A DNA stretch of 64,000 nucleotides, taken from NCBI GenBank assembly GCA_030272155.1, contig CP126193.1:5270001-5334000 (forward strand). Direction: 5' to 3'. Origin of the DNA: Tetradesmus obliquus. Taxonomy: Eukaryota; Chlorophyta; Chlorophyceae; Sphaeropleales; Scenedesmaceae. Both the position numbers and the translations under genes were made by a program. The notes below the pieces were generated by a model. The model saw nothing but the letters and a program-made list of their open reading frames with translations, was not told the origin of the DNA and ran no database searches. How positions within the stretch are numbered: position 1 is the stretch's first letter; each line of letters opens with the position of its first letter. This document shows, piece by piece, positions 1 to 16,470 of the stretch.

Positions 1-1274
1 GCTGCTGGGTCAGCCGCCACTCACTCCAGCCCTGCAGCGCGGGGATGGGCAGGTAGTTGGTGGCGGGCTCACGCCAGAAGGCGGGCCCCAGGATAAAGGT
101 GGCCATGTGCACTGCTGCCAGCGTGTAGTTGCACTCCAGCACGCCATAGTACTGGTTGCCGTACTTCATCACGCTGGTGTGGTACTCCTCCCACTGCGCC
201 AGAATCCAGGTGAACATCACCTGCAGGGGAGGCAGCGGACAGCAGCGGCAAAGGCAGCAGCAGCTTGAGCAGGAGGCTTGCAAGCGGCACCATGCAGCAC
301 ATTGCTTTGACAGTGCCTGCTGGTCCTGCTAAAACTGCTACTGCTCCGCTCCCCATGCTCACCAGCCGCTTTCATGCTTGCACAGAACGGCTGCAGCTGC
401 AGCGGAATGCAATGCGGCTCTGTGGGCATCTGCTGTTTCACAACTGCTGCTGGCAGTGGGTTCGCGCCTCACCCCCAGGTTGCCCAGCGCGTGCGCCCAG
501 CTGCAGCCGATGCTGAGGCTGCACGCGATGTTGGCCAGCAGCAGGTTCACGCTCAGCGCATCGCAGCCGTGGTCGAAGAGCTGGCCCAGCGGTGAGGAGG
601 TGTTGGTGCGGCGCGCGTGCTTGCCATCCAGGCAGTCTAGGATGGTGTAGAACACCACCGCAAACGCGCTCAGCAGGTAGGTCCAGCGCGGCGCGTCACC
701 TGCAGCAGCAGGCAGTACCAAATGCGGCTGAACTTATTGCTGGCTATCTGCTGAACAGGCCTGCACCAGGTGTCATGTATGCATGCAGCCTGGGCACGGC
801 ATTGCTGACGCTGCGGCTGCAGCACAGCAAAGTGACTAATTGGAGCCCACACTGCACCACTATCTTGCCTAACAGGCTGCATTGCTGCAGCTGCTGCTGC
901 TGCCGCCTCACCCACGAAGTCTGGCGTGTAGTATGCTGAGGTCAGGTATGAGGCCACCAGCGCCATGGTGCCCATCAGCGTGATCAGGTTGGGCGCCAGC
1001 CACAGCGGCAGCTGCAGCGCAGCCCCTGGCACCAGCAGGATTAACGTGGCAGGAAAGCAGCATGAAATTCTTGATCAATAAATGCTTTGGCTTTCAGAGT
1101 GTAGTGCAACACACAGCAGCAGCTGACGCAGCAGCTGACACAGCAGCTACTGCATGAGGAGTGGTGCTCACAGTCGAGGAACGGCCGGTGCAGGTTGTCA
1201 AGGTACGTGTAGCCAGATGCTTTGTACTGATAAGCTTTGAGGCCATCCAGGCCCCGCTTTGTGAGGTATTTCAT
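1..1274 (-). CDS. AAPT: CDP-alcohol phosphatidyltransferase (choline/ethanolamine phosphotransferase), 3' end outside window
   Basis: Model: complement(join(<1..220,473..699,912..1025,1172..1274)); all phases agree. The enzyme transfers phosphocholine or phosphoethanolamine from its CDP form to diacylglycerol at the ER, the last step of the Kennedy pathway. The family motif D-G-x2-A-R-x8-G-x3-D-x3-D is intact at residues 97-119 (DGKHARR..., ending FDHGCD). The N-terminus (MKYLTKRGLDGLKAYQYKAS) and the segment PLWLAPNLITLMG align by eye with plant AAPT1. Exon 4 carries the typical QWEEYHT stretch. The start at 1274 is the methionine that fits the family N-terminus; an upstream in-frame stretch (MRQQQQFAG...) has no family match. 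Choline versus ethanolamine preference cannot be told. The gene is head-to-head with HUS1, 573 bp between start codons. Confidence 0.9.
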
Positions 1275-1847
1275 CTGCAACAGGCTTGACTCGCCGGCAA
1301 ACTGTTGTTGTTGACGCAATGCTGCTCGCAGAGCAATGGCTTTATCTCGCTGCCTACGCTCTCAGGTCACGGTAACGTCTTGCCTAACAACAAGTTCCAG
1401 GCATGCAGCAGCTGCAAACAGTACAAGCGGGCGTGTGGGCGTTGTTGCCGCTGCTACACCAGGTCACGCAGCTGGTTCTAAGCAGTGAGTCGAATCGTAT
1501 GCGTTGATCACAGTGATCGCTTCTGCAACGATCTGATGGCTGAAGCACTGCTGTGCAGCAGAAACCCTTTGGGCGGTTTAGCTTGAGGTTGGCTTGTGTC
1601 ATACAAGTTGTGTGTCTGCCCGGACGCACGATCTTATTCCCTGCTGTTTTCACCAAAGGATGTTGCACGTTAAATTACAATGTTCATTTGTACTTGCCAT
1701 CAGCCCTACGTATTCTGTACAGGCACTTTTTGAAGCAGGCACAGCACAGCACACAGCACTTCAGGGCATGACCTCCCTGAGGGCCGGCAAGCAACAGCGG
1801 ATAACCCAGATATCTGAAAGCTAAAAAGATGCTGGTAGCACGTAGTC
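1275..1847. promoter_or_regulatory. Divergent intergenic region AAPT / HUS1
   Basis: This 573-bp stretch separates two start codons pointing away from each other, so it should hold both promoters and 5' UTRs. No TATA box or other firm element was recognised. No repeat stands out. A shared bidirectional promoter is inferred from geometry only. Confidence 0.4.
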
Positions 1848-4024
1848 ATGAAGTTTAGAGCTACACTGACTGAGAGGGGCTGCCAGTCCCTCCACAAAGG
1901 TGAGCCCGCCGCTTTGCAGCAGCATGTGCTGCGTGTGTCGTGCATGCCCCCAGCCAGCAGTACTTACTTATATGTTATGTTGATTCTCCAGCATTCCTGC
2001 CAACGCTTGAAAAGTTTGGCAAGACCTGCCACATCCTGCTGGGCCCCGATGAGGTGTTCTTCATACAGCGGGCGGTGGATGCAGATGGCGCCAACGTCAC
2101 TGTGCGCTTCACAGCGGTGAGCAGCAGCTGCCGCAGCTGCTGCATCCATTGAGAAATGCAATGCTGCAGGAAGAATGTCATTGTGCAAAGCAGCTTTGGG
2201 TGGCAACACCAGGCCATCGAGGGCAGCTGCAAGAGTGGGTAAGCTTGGGTGTTCATGCCTCCGAGGTTCAGTTTCACACACAGGCAAGTGCGGTTCTGGC
2301 TTTTCAGCCCAGGCATGATGTCATCTCAGCACCTCCTTCCACCTGCTTTGCCGCCTGCAGGAGCGCATGTTCAACACGGAGAGCTTCCGTGTGGCCAGCA
2401 GGCACTTCAACCTGGTGGCCTTTGCAGTGGATGTGGGCCTGCTGCTCAAGGTGCTGCGCAGCGCAGTCACCAACGCGCCAGACACGCTGGACGTGAAGCT
2501 CACGCAGTGCGCGGTGGCGCTGCCCGGCTGCGACGAGGTGGAAAACAAGCCCTTCCTCTGCTTCACCGCACGGGTGAGCAGCGCAGGCACTAGCCGCTGC
2601 GCAAGCGACAGCAAAATCGCAGGAAGGACAGATGCGCTTGCAGGAAGCAGGGCAGAGCAGCGCTGCTACATAGCCGCACTGGCTGTGGGCAGGTGGCACA
2701 GCAGCAGCACAGCTGGTGCGGACCCTCTCGCAGGAAGCGGTGCACCAGCCAGCTTGCTAGTGTGCAGTGGCAGCACCTGGAGATCATAATGCATGCATCA
2801 TCACGCCATGCTGCCAAAGCCCATACACTCCGCATCAGCAGCCACGTATTCATCTCCAATTCCACTGCGCAGGGTGACGGCGTGAGCCTGGTGCAGGAGC
2901 TGCCAATTGGCAAGCCCTGCCCCAGCGGCGAGATTGATGCGCTGGTGGCCGCAAAGGACGTGGCCAGCCTGTGCCCCTGGTACCTGGACCTGGCCTCAGG
3001 CGCGGGCGCTGCAGGGCTGGCGCGCGTGGTGGACCGCATGAAGGCGCTCAGCAGCAGCATGCAGGTGGCGCTGTGCAAGGTGTGTGAGAGGGCTGTGTTA
3101 GGTGGGCAGGGGGTGATGCGGCAAGCATGTCCAGGCAGCACTCAGACGACAGCTGGCAGGGCTGCGCCATGTGTGTTCACCACTTGTGATTGCAGTCTAG
3201 CACCCCAGTGACAGGGCAGCACGAGGCGCATGCAGGCGGTGCACACAAGGGTCAGGAGGTCAGGGACCTGCAGGAGGCAGCTTGCTGTTGACTTCTATGC
3301 TCAGCAGCACTGGTGTAAGACAGCATGGAAGATGTGAGTAGAACTTGCTCCCAGCCAAGGCAACACATGCGCGTGGGGCGTGGTGCTGCCTGCCTGCAGA
3401 CCGGCGACTTGCACATCCAGGTGGCTGAGAACAGCGTCATGCTGGGCGCGCTGTTCTCAGGGCTCACGGTGTACCCGCAAGGTGCGCAGCCACACCAGAC
3501 AGCCGCGTGGGTCAGCACTTGGCCATGAGCACTGTATGTGCAGCCTGCCCTGTGCAGTGGTGGACATCATATTGCAGATAAGTTGTGGCAGATGGTTCGC
3601 GGTCTCACTGCTTACTTTGTACTAACAAGCTGTCCGCAAACTTTTACGTTCGCTGCACGTGGCTGCAGATGCCTCCAAGCAGCCTGAGCCTGAGGAGGGC
3701 AGGTGGGCGGTGGACAGCGCTGCATGCTTTGTGGCTGGTGGTCAACCAAAGCCAGAGTCATATGGTGGTGGTTGTCAGCCAATTTTGCACCTGCGCAGTT
3801 GTTCGTGCTTGCAACCTGCACCTGGTTGCATCGTGATGGCGCAGGTGTCAAGTGTGTGCCATGCTGTGCATGACCCCTTGGATGTATGCACCAGGCATTG
3901 CCACCATGTCTCGTGCGGCCTATTGCAAGTCATTCTGGCCGTTGGGCGTGCCACCTCACTGCTGTCAGGTGCGAGCGGCACATCACGGCAACCCATGAAG
4001 CACGCTGGCTGCTGCTGCTACTGG

Positions 4025-4084
<60 letters not shown>

Positions 4085-4652
4085 TGCAGGCAGTTGACTG
4101 CTGAGGAGAAGCTGCAGGAGGCGCTGCAGGCTGGGGACGCCATGACAGTGGTGGGTGCTGCTGCTGGCAGAGGGCCACCTGACTGGCTGGATTAAGATTT
4201 TGTGCCAGGTTCCTGATGATGATGCACGCCGGGTGCAACCCTAAGTTGCAATGGCAGCTGCGTAGCATGCTGTAGGTGACTGCCTGCTAGATTCTGGTTT
4301 GCTGCACTCGTTATTTCTTGTCTATCTGGTACCGCTGTAACGCCTGGGTTACTGCTGGGCATCCGTGGAATTCCTCCCTGCTGCTGCCCTTGATGTCTGC
4401 AGCACATCCAGGTGAAGCACCTGCTGAAGATCCTCAGCGTCAGCACGCTCTCGCAGCCCTCGCGCATCCTCTTCGGTGAGCGGCGGCAACTGCACGGCGT
4501 GGCTGCTTGAACAGTGTGCCTTGCATTGGCGTTGTGTGTTGTACCACTGCATCGGATCACTTCTTACTTACCTTTGCTCACGCACGTGCATGCCAGTGCA
4601 CTGGCTTCTCTTGAATCCTTGTGGCATTAGTTGCAACGCTGCTTCATCTCCT

Positions 4653-4699
<47 letters not shown>

Positions 4700-4824
4700 A
4701 AGGCATTGCTGAGGGCTGCGGCCACGTGCACGTCATGTTTGTGTACCGCGACCCCAGCACTGAGGCAGCGTACGACGACTCGCTCACGCTGGGCTTCAAG
4801 CTGCCCGTGAGGGACGAGGACTAG
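1848..4824 (+). CDS. HUS1: HUS1-like subunit of the 9-1-1 checkpoint clamp
   Basis: Model: join(1848..1899,1992..2116,2361..2573,2873..3079,3400..3481,3669..3702,4090..4150,4403..4475,4703..4824), 322 aa, all nine exons in phase. HUS1 forms the PCNA-like ring with RAD9 and RAD1 that is loaded at damaged DNA and activates ATR. The start MKFRATLTERGC matches the family opening (MKFRAK in human). The C-terminal segment VHIQVKHLLKILS corresponds to the conserved HID-[IV]-[RK]-KLL region, and the protein ends in a PCNA-type strand (LTLGFKLPVRDED). Human HUS1 is 280 aa; the excess lies in loops and in the short exons 6-7 (QPEPEEGRQLTAEEKLQ). The introns before exons 7 and 9 contain long CTG runs. 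The small exons 5-7 are the least certain part. Confidence 0.87.
4025..4089 (+). repeat. (CTG)n microsatellite ending at the HUS1 exon 7 acceptor
   Basis: A nearly pure CTG run with a few TTG interruptions extends to the TTGCTGCAG acceptor at 4089. It occupies the place of the polypyrimidine tract. Confidence 0.95.
4651..4702 (+). repeat. (CTG)n microsatellite ending at the HUS1 exon 9 acceptor
   Basis: A CTG run with TTG interruptions leads straight into the CTGCAAG acceptor at 4702. Confidence 0.95.
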
Positions 4825-6282
4825 CAGGCTGGCGGCAGCAGCACAGACCCCAGCAACGCGGCAGTACAGAGCGGGCTCGGCTGCGCATGGAGGCCAGCAA
4901 GCACTGCATGTTGCTGCAGCTGGAGGGGCAGCAGCAGCAAGTGCAAAAAAATTTGTTCAGTGTGTAGAGGCCGTGGCATGTACTGTGCGACTTTGCAGTG
5001 TACACTGCTTCTTGTGTAGGCAAAAAGACAAGGAGCGTCACTGGTTGTACATATTTGGACATTGTCTGCTGCACACTGGCACCAGTGCCGGGTGGTTCGC
5101 AGGTGAAGCTCGTGCCTGCGTAGCTTGCGAGATGCTGCAACTTCCCGCAGTCATGCACCTCAGGTGCATGCGGCCCTGCCATGAGCAGCATGAAGGCTTC
5201 ATGCGGCCCTGCCATGAGCAGCATGGCATGCTTGTGCATTTAGCGGCGCCGCGTGTCTCTGCATCTGCTGCTTTCTGGGCGCTGGCCAAGAGCTGCGCTG
5301 CTGCGTACCACTGCAGTGGTGGCGTAGCATCATGCCATTGTTGATGATGCATGTGCATGCGTGAGAGCCTCATCATGCACAGATCCTGTGTGGTTGCACA
5401 GCTTAAAGGCGGATGCTACACATGCTGCACGCGCATGCTGTTTGGTGCTGCATGACGGTCACATCAGCCTGCGCTTTGTCATCATCAAGCAACACTTCGA
5501 GGCATGGCGGCAACGTTGTGGGGGGCTTGATTTCAAGACCGCGTGACATCAAGCCAGCTGTGCTGCCTCCGTGACACCAGCGGGTTGCAGGAAACAGAGG
5601 CATTGCAATTCGAGGCTCAACGCACTTGAAGGGTTTACTTTGCATGGAGGCTTGCTGGTCACAGCCTGCAGTGCATGGTGTGGGCTTGGCATTGAGGCCC
5701 ATCAATGCCCAGGTGCAGCACCTGTGTGTGTCGCTTGCACAAGCATGCCTGCTGACCTGAGACTTAACTCAGAGATTCATGTGCAGCACGGGCCGGCGAC
5801 TTCAGCTGCTGCGCATATCTCGCCTCCTTGAAGGCGTTTGCTTTTGTCACGACATTAATTAAACCATGATATTGTGTCTCTGGTGCCGTCCATCGGCGTA
5901 CAGGCCACTGAGCAACATTTGGCAATGGCTGTCATGGCAGGACCTGGCCTGCTGCACCAGAGCAATGTGCCACCATCGCTTGGCGAAACTGTAAAGCTTT
6001 TGATGATTGTGACGAAAATTGTTTGCATTAGCTTCCACATTGCGGGCTGGGCCTGATGCTGCTGGCAAAATCAGGTTAGCTAATCCATGCATGACAACAA
6101 GGTTATGCAAGCGCGGCTCGCAGAATAACATGCTGCAGAACTATAAGAATGGATGGCCTTTTGCTATCTGAACACTGTCACAGTGCACATTCCTTCTGCA
6201 GCTGATAAATTATACTTACCGCCACTTCTTCGTGTGTTTCGCGGCCTTGCCTTCAGCCACCTCAAGCGGGCGACAATCCACG

Positions 6283-7536
6283 CAGACAGGGTGTAGCTTT
6301 GCAAGGACAACGCTGTTGAGCCTTGCACCCTGAAAGCCTCCCTGCTGCGGCCCCATGCGGGCCCGGCAGTGAGCTGACAGCAGCTACGCAAGCAGTTGCT
6401 GTTGGGTGGATGCAGCCACCTCCATCGTGACCTCGTTGTGCACCTCGGGTGCAGCTGCATGACATTGCGCCCGTTGCGGTACTGGGGCCTGCTGCCAGGG
6501 AGCTCCTGCTGGCCATGTGCCATGCAGAGCAAGCCCAGCAGCAGGTTGCAGCATGCGCCCAAGCCGGGTTGCGGCATGCAGTTCACAGGTGATGGAAGGC
6601 TACTTTATCAAGGCCACATGCAGGAGGTGCTATCAGCAGAGCAGCTTGCAGCACAACATAGAACCAGCAGCAGAGCAGTTTGCACCACAACACAGTACCA
6701 GCAGGTGGCACCAACCTCGTCCTATACGTCAGAGAGCACCAGCATCCATGCAACCAGGGTGTATTCCTGCAAGGACAACGCTGTTGAGCCTTGCACTTTG
6801 AAAGCCTCCCTGCTGCGGCCCCATGCGGGCCCGGCAGTGAGCTGACAGCAGCTACGCAAGCAGCTGCTGTTGGGTGGATGCAGCCACTTCCATCGTGACC
6901 TCGTTGTGCACCTCGGGTGCAGCTGCATGACATTGCGCCCGTTGCGGTGCTGGGGCCTGCTGCCAGGGAGCTCCTGCTGGCCATGTGCCATGCAGAGCAA
7001 GCCCAGCAGCAGGTTGCAGCATGCGCCTAATCCGGGTTGCGGCATGCAGTTCACATGTGATGGAAGGCTACTTTATCAAGGCCACGTGCAGGCCTGCCTC
7101 TCCTAGGAGATGCTATCAGCACAGCAGCTTGCAGCCCAACACAGTACCAGCAGGTGGCGCCAACCTCCTTCTACAGCCTGTAGACCGCTGGCTGGGCCAG
7201 CGGGCGCCAGCAACCACGCACCCAGGGTGAATTCCTGCAAGGACAACGCTGTTGAGCCTTGCACCCTGAACGCCTCCCTGCTGCGGCCCAGTGTGAGCCC
7301 GGCAGTGAGCCACCAGCAGTCACACGCTTGGCTGCTGTTGGATGGATGCAGCCACTTCCATCGTGACCTCGTTGTGCACCTCGGGTGCAGCTGCATGACA
7401 TTGCGCCCGTGCAAGCGCAGGGCCTGCTGCCAGGGAGCTCCTGCTAGCATTGCGCCTTGCAGAGCGAGCCCAGCAGCAGGCCTGAGCATGAGCATAATCC
7501 GGGTTGCGGCATGTAGTTCACATGTGATGGAAGGCT
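6283..7536. repeat. 468-bp tandem repeat, about 2.7 copies
   Basis: The landmark GCAAGGACAACGCTGTTGAG occurs at 6301, 6769 and 7237, a spacing of exactly 468 bp twice. The first two copies are nearly identical for about 340 bp (6301-6640 against 6769-7108) and vary more in their last 120 bp. The third copy is more diverged and ends near 7536. Because 468 is a multiple of three, frames on both strands stay open across copies, which gives false long ORFs. No transposase, terminal repeat or coding similarity was seen. Confidence 0.93.
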
Positions 7537-8022
7537 ACGGTCTGGATGACAACAGGGCGGCAATCAGCCAGTCAAAGTAAGTGAAGGTAAGGGGCAAGGA
7601 GTCGCAGTGGCACCTTGCTGATCAGGCTTGTCTGCCATTGTCGTCAGGCTGGGATGTACGGCAGCTCTGCATGTGCAGGCTCAAATGTTATGTGCATGCT
7701 GCTGCTCAACGGCCTGGGGCTGGTGCCCACTTGTCACCCGTTCGATTCGGGTGCAGGCCCTGCGCACTTTGTGCGACAACCTGGCTGGGTGGGTGGCTGT
7801 TGCGTTGTGATCTGCCGCATCATGCTGCGATGATCACACGCTGCATTACGCTGGGTTCATCTGCGGCAATGCATGTTGCTGCATGCACATTGGATTATGC
7901 ATGCCGGTGGAGTCAGCAGGCGTGGAAGAAATGGGCGAGTTTCGTGGAAGCCATGTGCAGCTGCTTCTCTATGCCGCAGCCCTGCATCTGCAACCTGCCA
8001 GCGAGGCATCTACCGCAGATAT

Positions 8023-8073
8023 AAAGAAAGTTGCCGCACATGTCAGGACAGCTCTATATAAAGAAAGTTGCCG
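8023..8073 (+). repeat. Direct repeat AAAGAAAGTTGCCG (two copies)
   Basis: Cores lie at 8023-8036 and 8060-8073, each preceded by TATA-like bases (GATATAAAG, CTATATAAAG). A third copy, GATACAAAGAAAGTTGCCGA, lies 35 kb away at 43338-43351. The function is unknown. Confidence 0.6.
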
Positions 8074-8155
8074 AATTTGTATACATTACAAGCATAAGCA
8101 TCATGCAACATAATGCGCACTCACATGGCAAGAAGTGGTCCCCCGAAAGGCCACC

Positions 8156-8653
8156 ATGGCTGCTGAACCTCAGATTAGCATGTGCAGCTCCTGCTTCTGC
8201 TCCTATGTCGTCTCTGGCGGCCCAGCCTTTATACTGGGGGCAGACGTAAAGTCTGTTTGGTTTCTGCTGCTGCCAGCAGCAAACCAGTGGTTTGCGCAGC
8301 CAGCACTGGAAGGGTCCATATGCTTCTCCTTGGAGTTACACCAGCCTGTTTCTACTTGTGACGATGCAACCAATGCCAAGCCATGGCATCACAGATGCAC
8401 CATGCCGTACTCCATGCAGCATATGCACTGCTGCCGCTGTCAAGCAACTGTACACACCCGCTGCAGCTACCTTGACATTGGGTTAAACGCCCGACTCGGA
8501 GCACTGCTTAGCAGCAATGCTGCAATATCTTACTGTCATATTGTTAAGCACGTGGCTGCAGCCACGACAGCTGCACCGACATCAACATGTTGTGCTGTGG
8601 CAACCAAATCGGCGCCAAACCCGCTGGGCCAGTGGCAGATGAAGACAACATAA
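8156..8653 (+). CDS. Doubtful Cys-rich 165-codon open frame
   Basis: A single uninterrupted frame starts with ATG in a strong context (GCCACCATGGCT) and encodes MAAEPQISMCSSCFCSYVV..., ending QWQMKTT. It is rich in Cys, His and Ala and matches no family I recognise. Third-position composition is not biased as in the window's real exons, and long chance frames are common in this DNA. It may be non-coding. It lies 388 bp downstream of the NDUFS1 stop, on the opposite strand. Confidence 0.15.
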   Translation: MAAEPQISMCSSCFCSYVVSGGPAFILGADVKSVWFLLLPAANQWFAQPALEGSICFSLELHQPVSTCDDATNAKPWHHRCTMPYSMQHMHCCRCQATVHTRCSYLDIGLNARLGALLSSNAAISYCHIVKHVAAATTAAPTSTCCAVATKSAPNPLGQWQMKTT

Positions 8654-9041
8654 ACAGGTGCAGCTCACCTACCAGCCCTGCTGACTGCTACTACTACTCC
8701 AGGTTGGTAGCTGCACGCCACAGCTGTAGCTGCTAGCTCCAGGTCACAGTGCTGCAACGCCCAACATGCCAGCATCACCAGCAGCCAACCCCGCCCTGCT
8801 CCTGAAAACTGCACTGAACACCATGCGCTGTTCCCGAACCAACAAGTCACCCAAGAACCGTGCACAGCAGGGAAGCAAAGAAGCTCCCATGCATGCAACA
8901 TCTCAAAAAAGCGCACCCCATGTGTGGCTCGCAAGTGCAACCATGCACAGCTGCACCCAGAAGACACCAGGCGCGCCGCCAGCCCGTCACCACACACAAC
9001 GCCTACCACAGCCCAACCCCACAGCCGCCTGCGCCTGCTGC

Positions 9042-14276
<5,235 letters not shown>

Positions 14277-14649
14277 CTCTACTGCGCTGAGTGTTCAGAT
14301 CAGGGAGCCAGGTAGCTGCGAAATGCTGCCCGAACTCGGACCCTCTCAGCAAAGCTCGAACGCAAGGTACACCCCTGCTAGCAGGCAAACAGCTGCACGG
14401 CAGCACGCTCCATTGGCGATCTTCAGCATCCACACCTCACATGTCCCGTGATCCAGCCACGTACCACCTCAGCTGCAGAATAACAGTGACACAGGGCTTG
14501 CCACCTGGCCAGACCTGCCCACGGCAGCCTCAAAAGTAGCACAATCCTCCTGCAATGTTCACTGCAGATACTAATGAACCGCTTTATCGTGCTGTGGCTC
14601 TGCTTGACCATGAACTCGTCTTGTGCTGCATGTTGATCTGTTGTTGAAC
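14277..14649. promoter_or_regulatory. Divergent intergenic region NDUFS1 / PAAT-like
   Basis: This 373-bp gap separates two divergent start codons and is the shortest such gap in the window. No specific promoter element was recognised. Confidence 0.35.
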
Positions 14650-16470
14650 ATGGGTAGCCAGATGCTGCTAGTGTCTTGCAATTGGGCAACGCAAGAGCAG
14701 CAGGAGCAGCTCCTTCAGGTTGTCTGCGTAGAAGAGCAGGATAATGGCAGCAGCGATGTCAGTGCCCGCCAGCACGTCTGCAAACTGAAGCTGCAACATC
14801 CCTCCGGCACTGGCAACTGCACTTTCAGCATTAGGCGCACCCAGCACCAGCAAGCGCAACAGCAGGTATGCATGTGTAAAGGCAACAATATACGCAGCAG
14901 CTGGCTTTTGCAAGGTGTGTGCGGTGCCAAAACACCACCCGTCAATACCAGCCTTGAAGCACAGTCAGTGTTTTGCCAGCTGCACTTGCTCATGCGTGCC
15001 TTCTTGTGTGTGAAAACTATGAACTGCCTTGGCACACGCCACACCATCGACCTTTAGTTGCCTGCTCCCTGCAGGCCTATGCCAGGGTATGCCTGGTCAG
15101 CAACGCGCGCCTGTGTGAGCTGGCAGTGCAGCGGCCTGGCGATGCTGCCCCGCAGTACGTCAGCACCCTGCGTGGGCAGCAGCATGGGGATGAGCAGCTG
15201 TACCAGATCACAGTCGATCTAACGGTGAGCAACCGTAGCTACACATGCGTATGCCTAACATCACAAAAGCGTCAGCTGAGCTGTGTAAGGGGTTGCAGCG
15301 GCACACTTGGTGGCCATCACCATGGGACTGAGCACACAAGTTTGTCAAGGGTCTTGAGCTTGCTCACCCATGCAACACCTGCAGCAGGTCAGTTCAGTAG
15401 ATGACTGCAGCGGTCACATGATGCGGTCACATGATGCGCTCAGGAGATGTCCGTGCGAGCACACCTGCTTATGTATGTGTGTGTGCTGATGTATGCTTCT
15501 GCTGGTGCCTGTCCTGTAGGCTGTCCCAGGCTGGCAGCTGCTGGTGCTGAAGCTGCTGTCGCTGCAGGGAGGCAAGGACACCTGCCACCTGTGCGGGCTG
15601 GCCGTGGTGCAGGGCAGCGCTGCTGGTGCTGCAGCGCAAGCCTGCGCAGCTGGCGGGCAGCAGCAGCCCCCCTTGTCACAAATGGATGAGCTGAGACTGC
15701 TCAACGAGAGCGTGGCAAGGCAGGGTGAGCTGGCTGCTGCTATACTGCAACGTGGCGTGCGCTTCGATTTGTGACGCTGAGTTTGTGACGTTGCTAGGTC
15801 TAGCTGCTCTCAAAGGAGTACTTGCCAAGAGCACTGGCGCACTGCATGCCTAGCTCAGGCAGCAGCTGCTCGCGCTGGCCTGCGGCAGCTTGCAGTGCGT
15901 GTGTTGGTGTGTCAACATGGTTGCTGTCCAAACTGCATTCGGCTGTCTGGCTGCATCCGTTTCCATCACCAGCGCCATTGTCCTGCTGCCCATGCAGTTC
16001 AAGAAGGCGCTGACAGCAGCACTGCAGTGCCTGAGTCGCTGCAGCTGCTGTTCGGCAAGGCCACGCAGCAGCCAGCAGGAGGCGCTGCTGCAGTCAAGTC
16101 GCTGTCAGCCATGGTGGCTAAGGGCATGCTGCTGAAGCTGCAGGAACAGCAGCAGCAGCAGTTGCAGCAGCAGCAGTTACAGCAGCAGCAGCAGCAGCTA
16201 CAACAGCAGCAGCAGCAACAGCTTGAAATGCACACCACCACTGTAACTCAGGCTGAGGCTCCAGCAGCTGCCGTGCCAACTGCCTCTGGCAGCAGCAGCA
16301 GCAGCACGGGTTGTGGCGCTGTGCTGCTTGCGGTGCAGCGGCTGGAGGCCAAGCTGGATGCGCTGGCTGGCAAGCTGCTGTGGTCCACGGAGCAGCTGAT
16401 GCAGCAGCACCAGCAAATCATGCGGCGGCTGGATGCACTGGAGGCGGGAAATACTACAGCAAAGGCGTGA
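14650..16470 (+). CDS. PAAT/C10orf88-like protein (candidate)
   Basis: Model: join(14650..14865,15075..15224,15520..15724,15998..16470), 347 aa, all phases consistent. By eye it has the layout of human PAAT, a mitochondrial ABC-transporter-associated ATPase. An N-terminal beta-type domain (ARVCLVSNARLCELAVQR; then WQLLVLKLLSLQGGKDTC and HLCGLAVVQ) is followed by a segment like LLFGKATQQ...SAMVAKGMLLKLQEQ. A polyglutamine stretch (residues ~250-275) follows, and a C-terminal helix VQRLEAKLDALAGKLL closes the chain, resembling the paired-helix tail of PAAT. Identity is low and I place it from general pattern, not from a catalytic motif. The start could be the upstream in-frame ATG at 14623. It is head-to-head with NDUFS1, another mitochondrial gene, which fits but does not prove the call. 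Confidence 0.55.
16143..16222 (+). repeat. CAG-rich microsatellite coding polyglutamine
   Basis: CAG repeats with TTG, TTA and CTA interruptions encode a Q/L run in the last exon of the PAAT-like gene. Confidence 0.9.

Larger units (their letters stand above)
4825..9041. other. 4.2-kb gene-poor region between HUS1 and NDUFS1 3' ends
   Basis: The region lies between two convergent gene ends. No reading frame in it resembles a known family and no multi-exon gene could be assembled. It holds the 468-bp tandem repeat (6283-7536), a duplicated segment at about 5166-5224 (two copies of CATGCGGCCCTGCCATGAG with a short spacer), and two copies of AAAGAAAGTTGCCG near 8023-8073. The 165-codon frame at 8156-8653 is listed separately. 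Composition stays TGCA-rich without the GC3 bias seen in real exons. Confidence 0.6.

Noticed and set aside
6164..7495. Long overlapping frames on both strands across the 468-bp repeat
   Set aside because: The repeat length is a multiple of three, so frames persist by arithmetic. The encoded strings are low complexity and match nothing.
7720..7760. tRNA T-arm-like hairpin ACCCG-TTCGATT-CGGGT
   Set aside because: The T-arm is perfect, but no acceptor stem, D-arm or anticodon arm can be placed at the right distances on either side.
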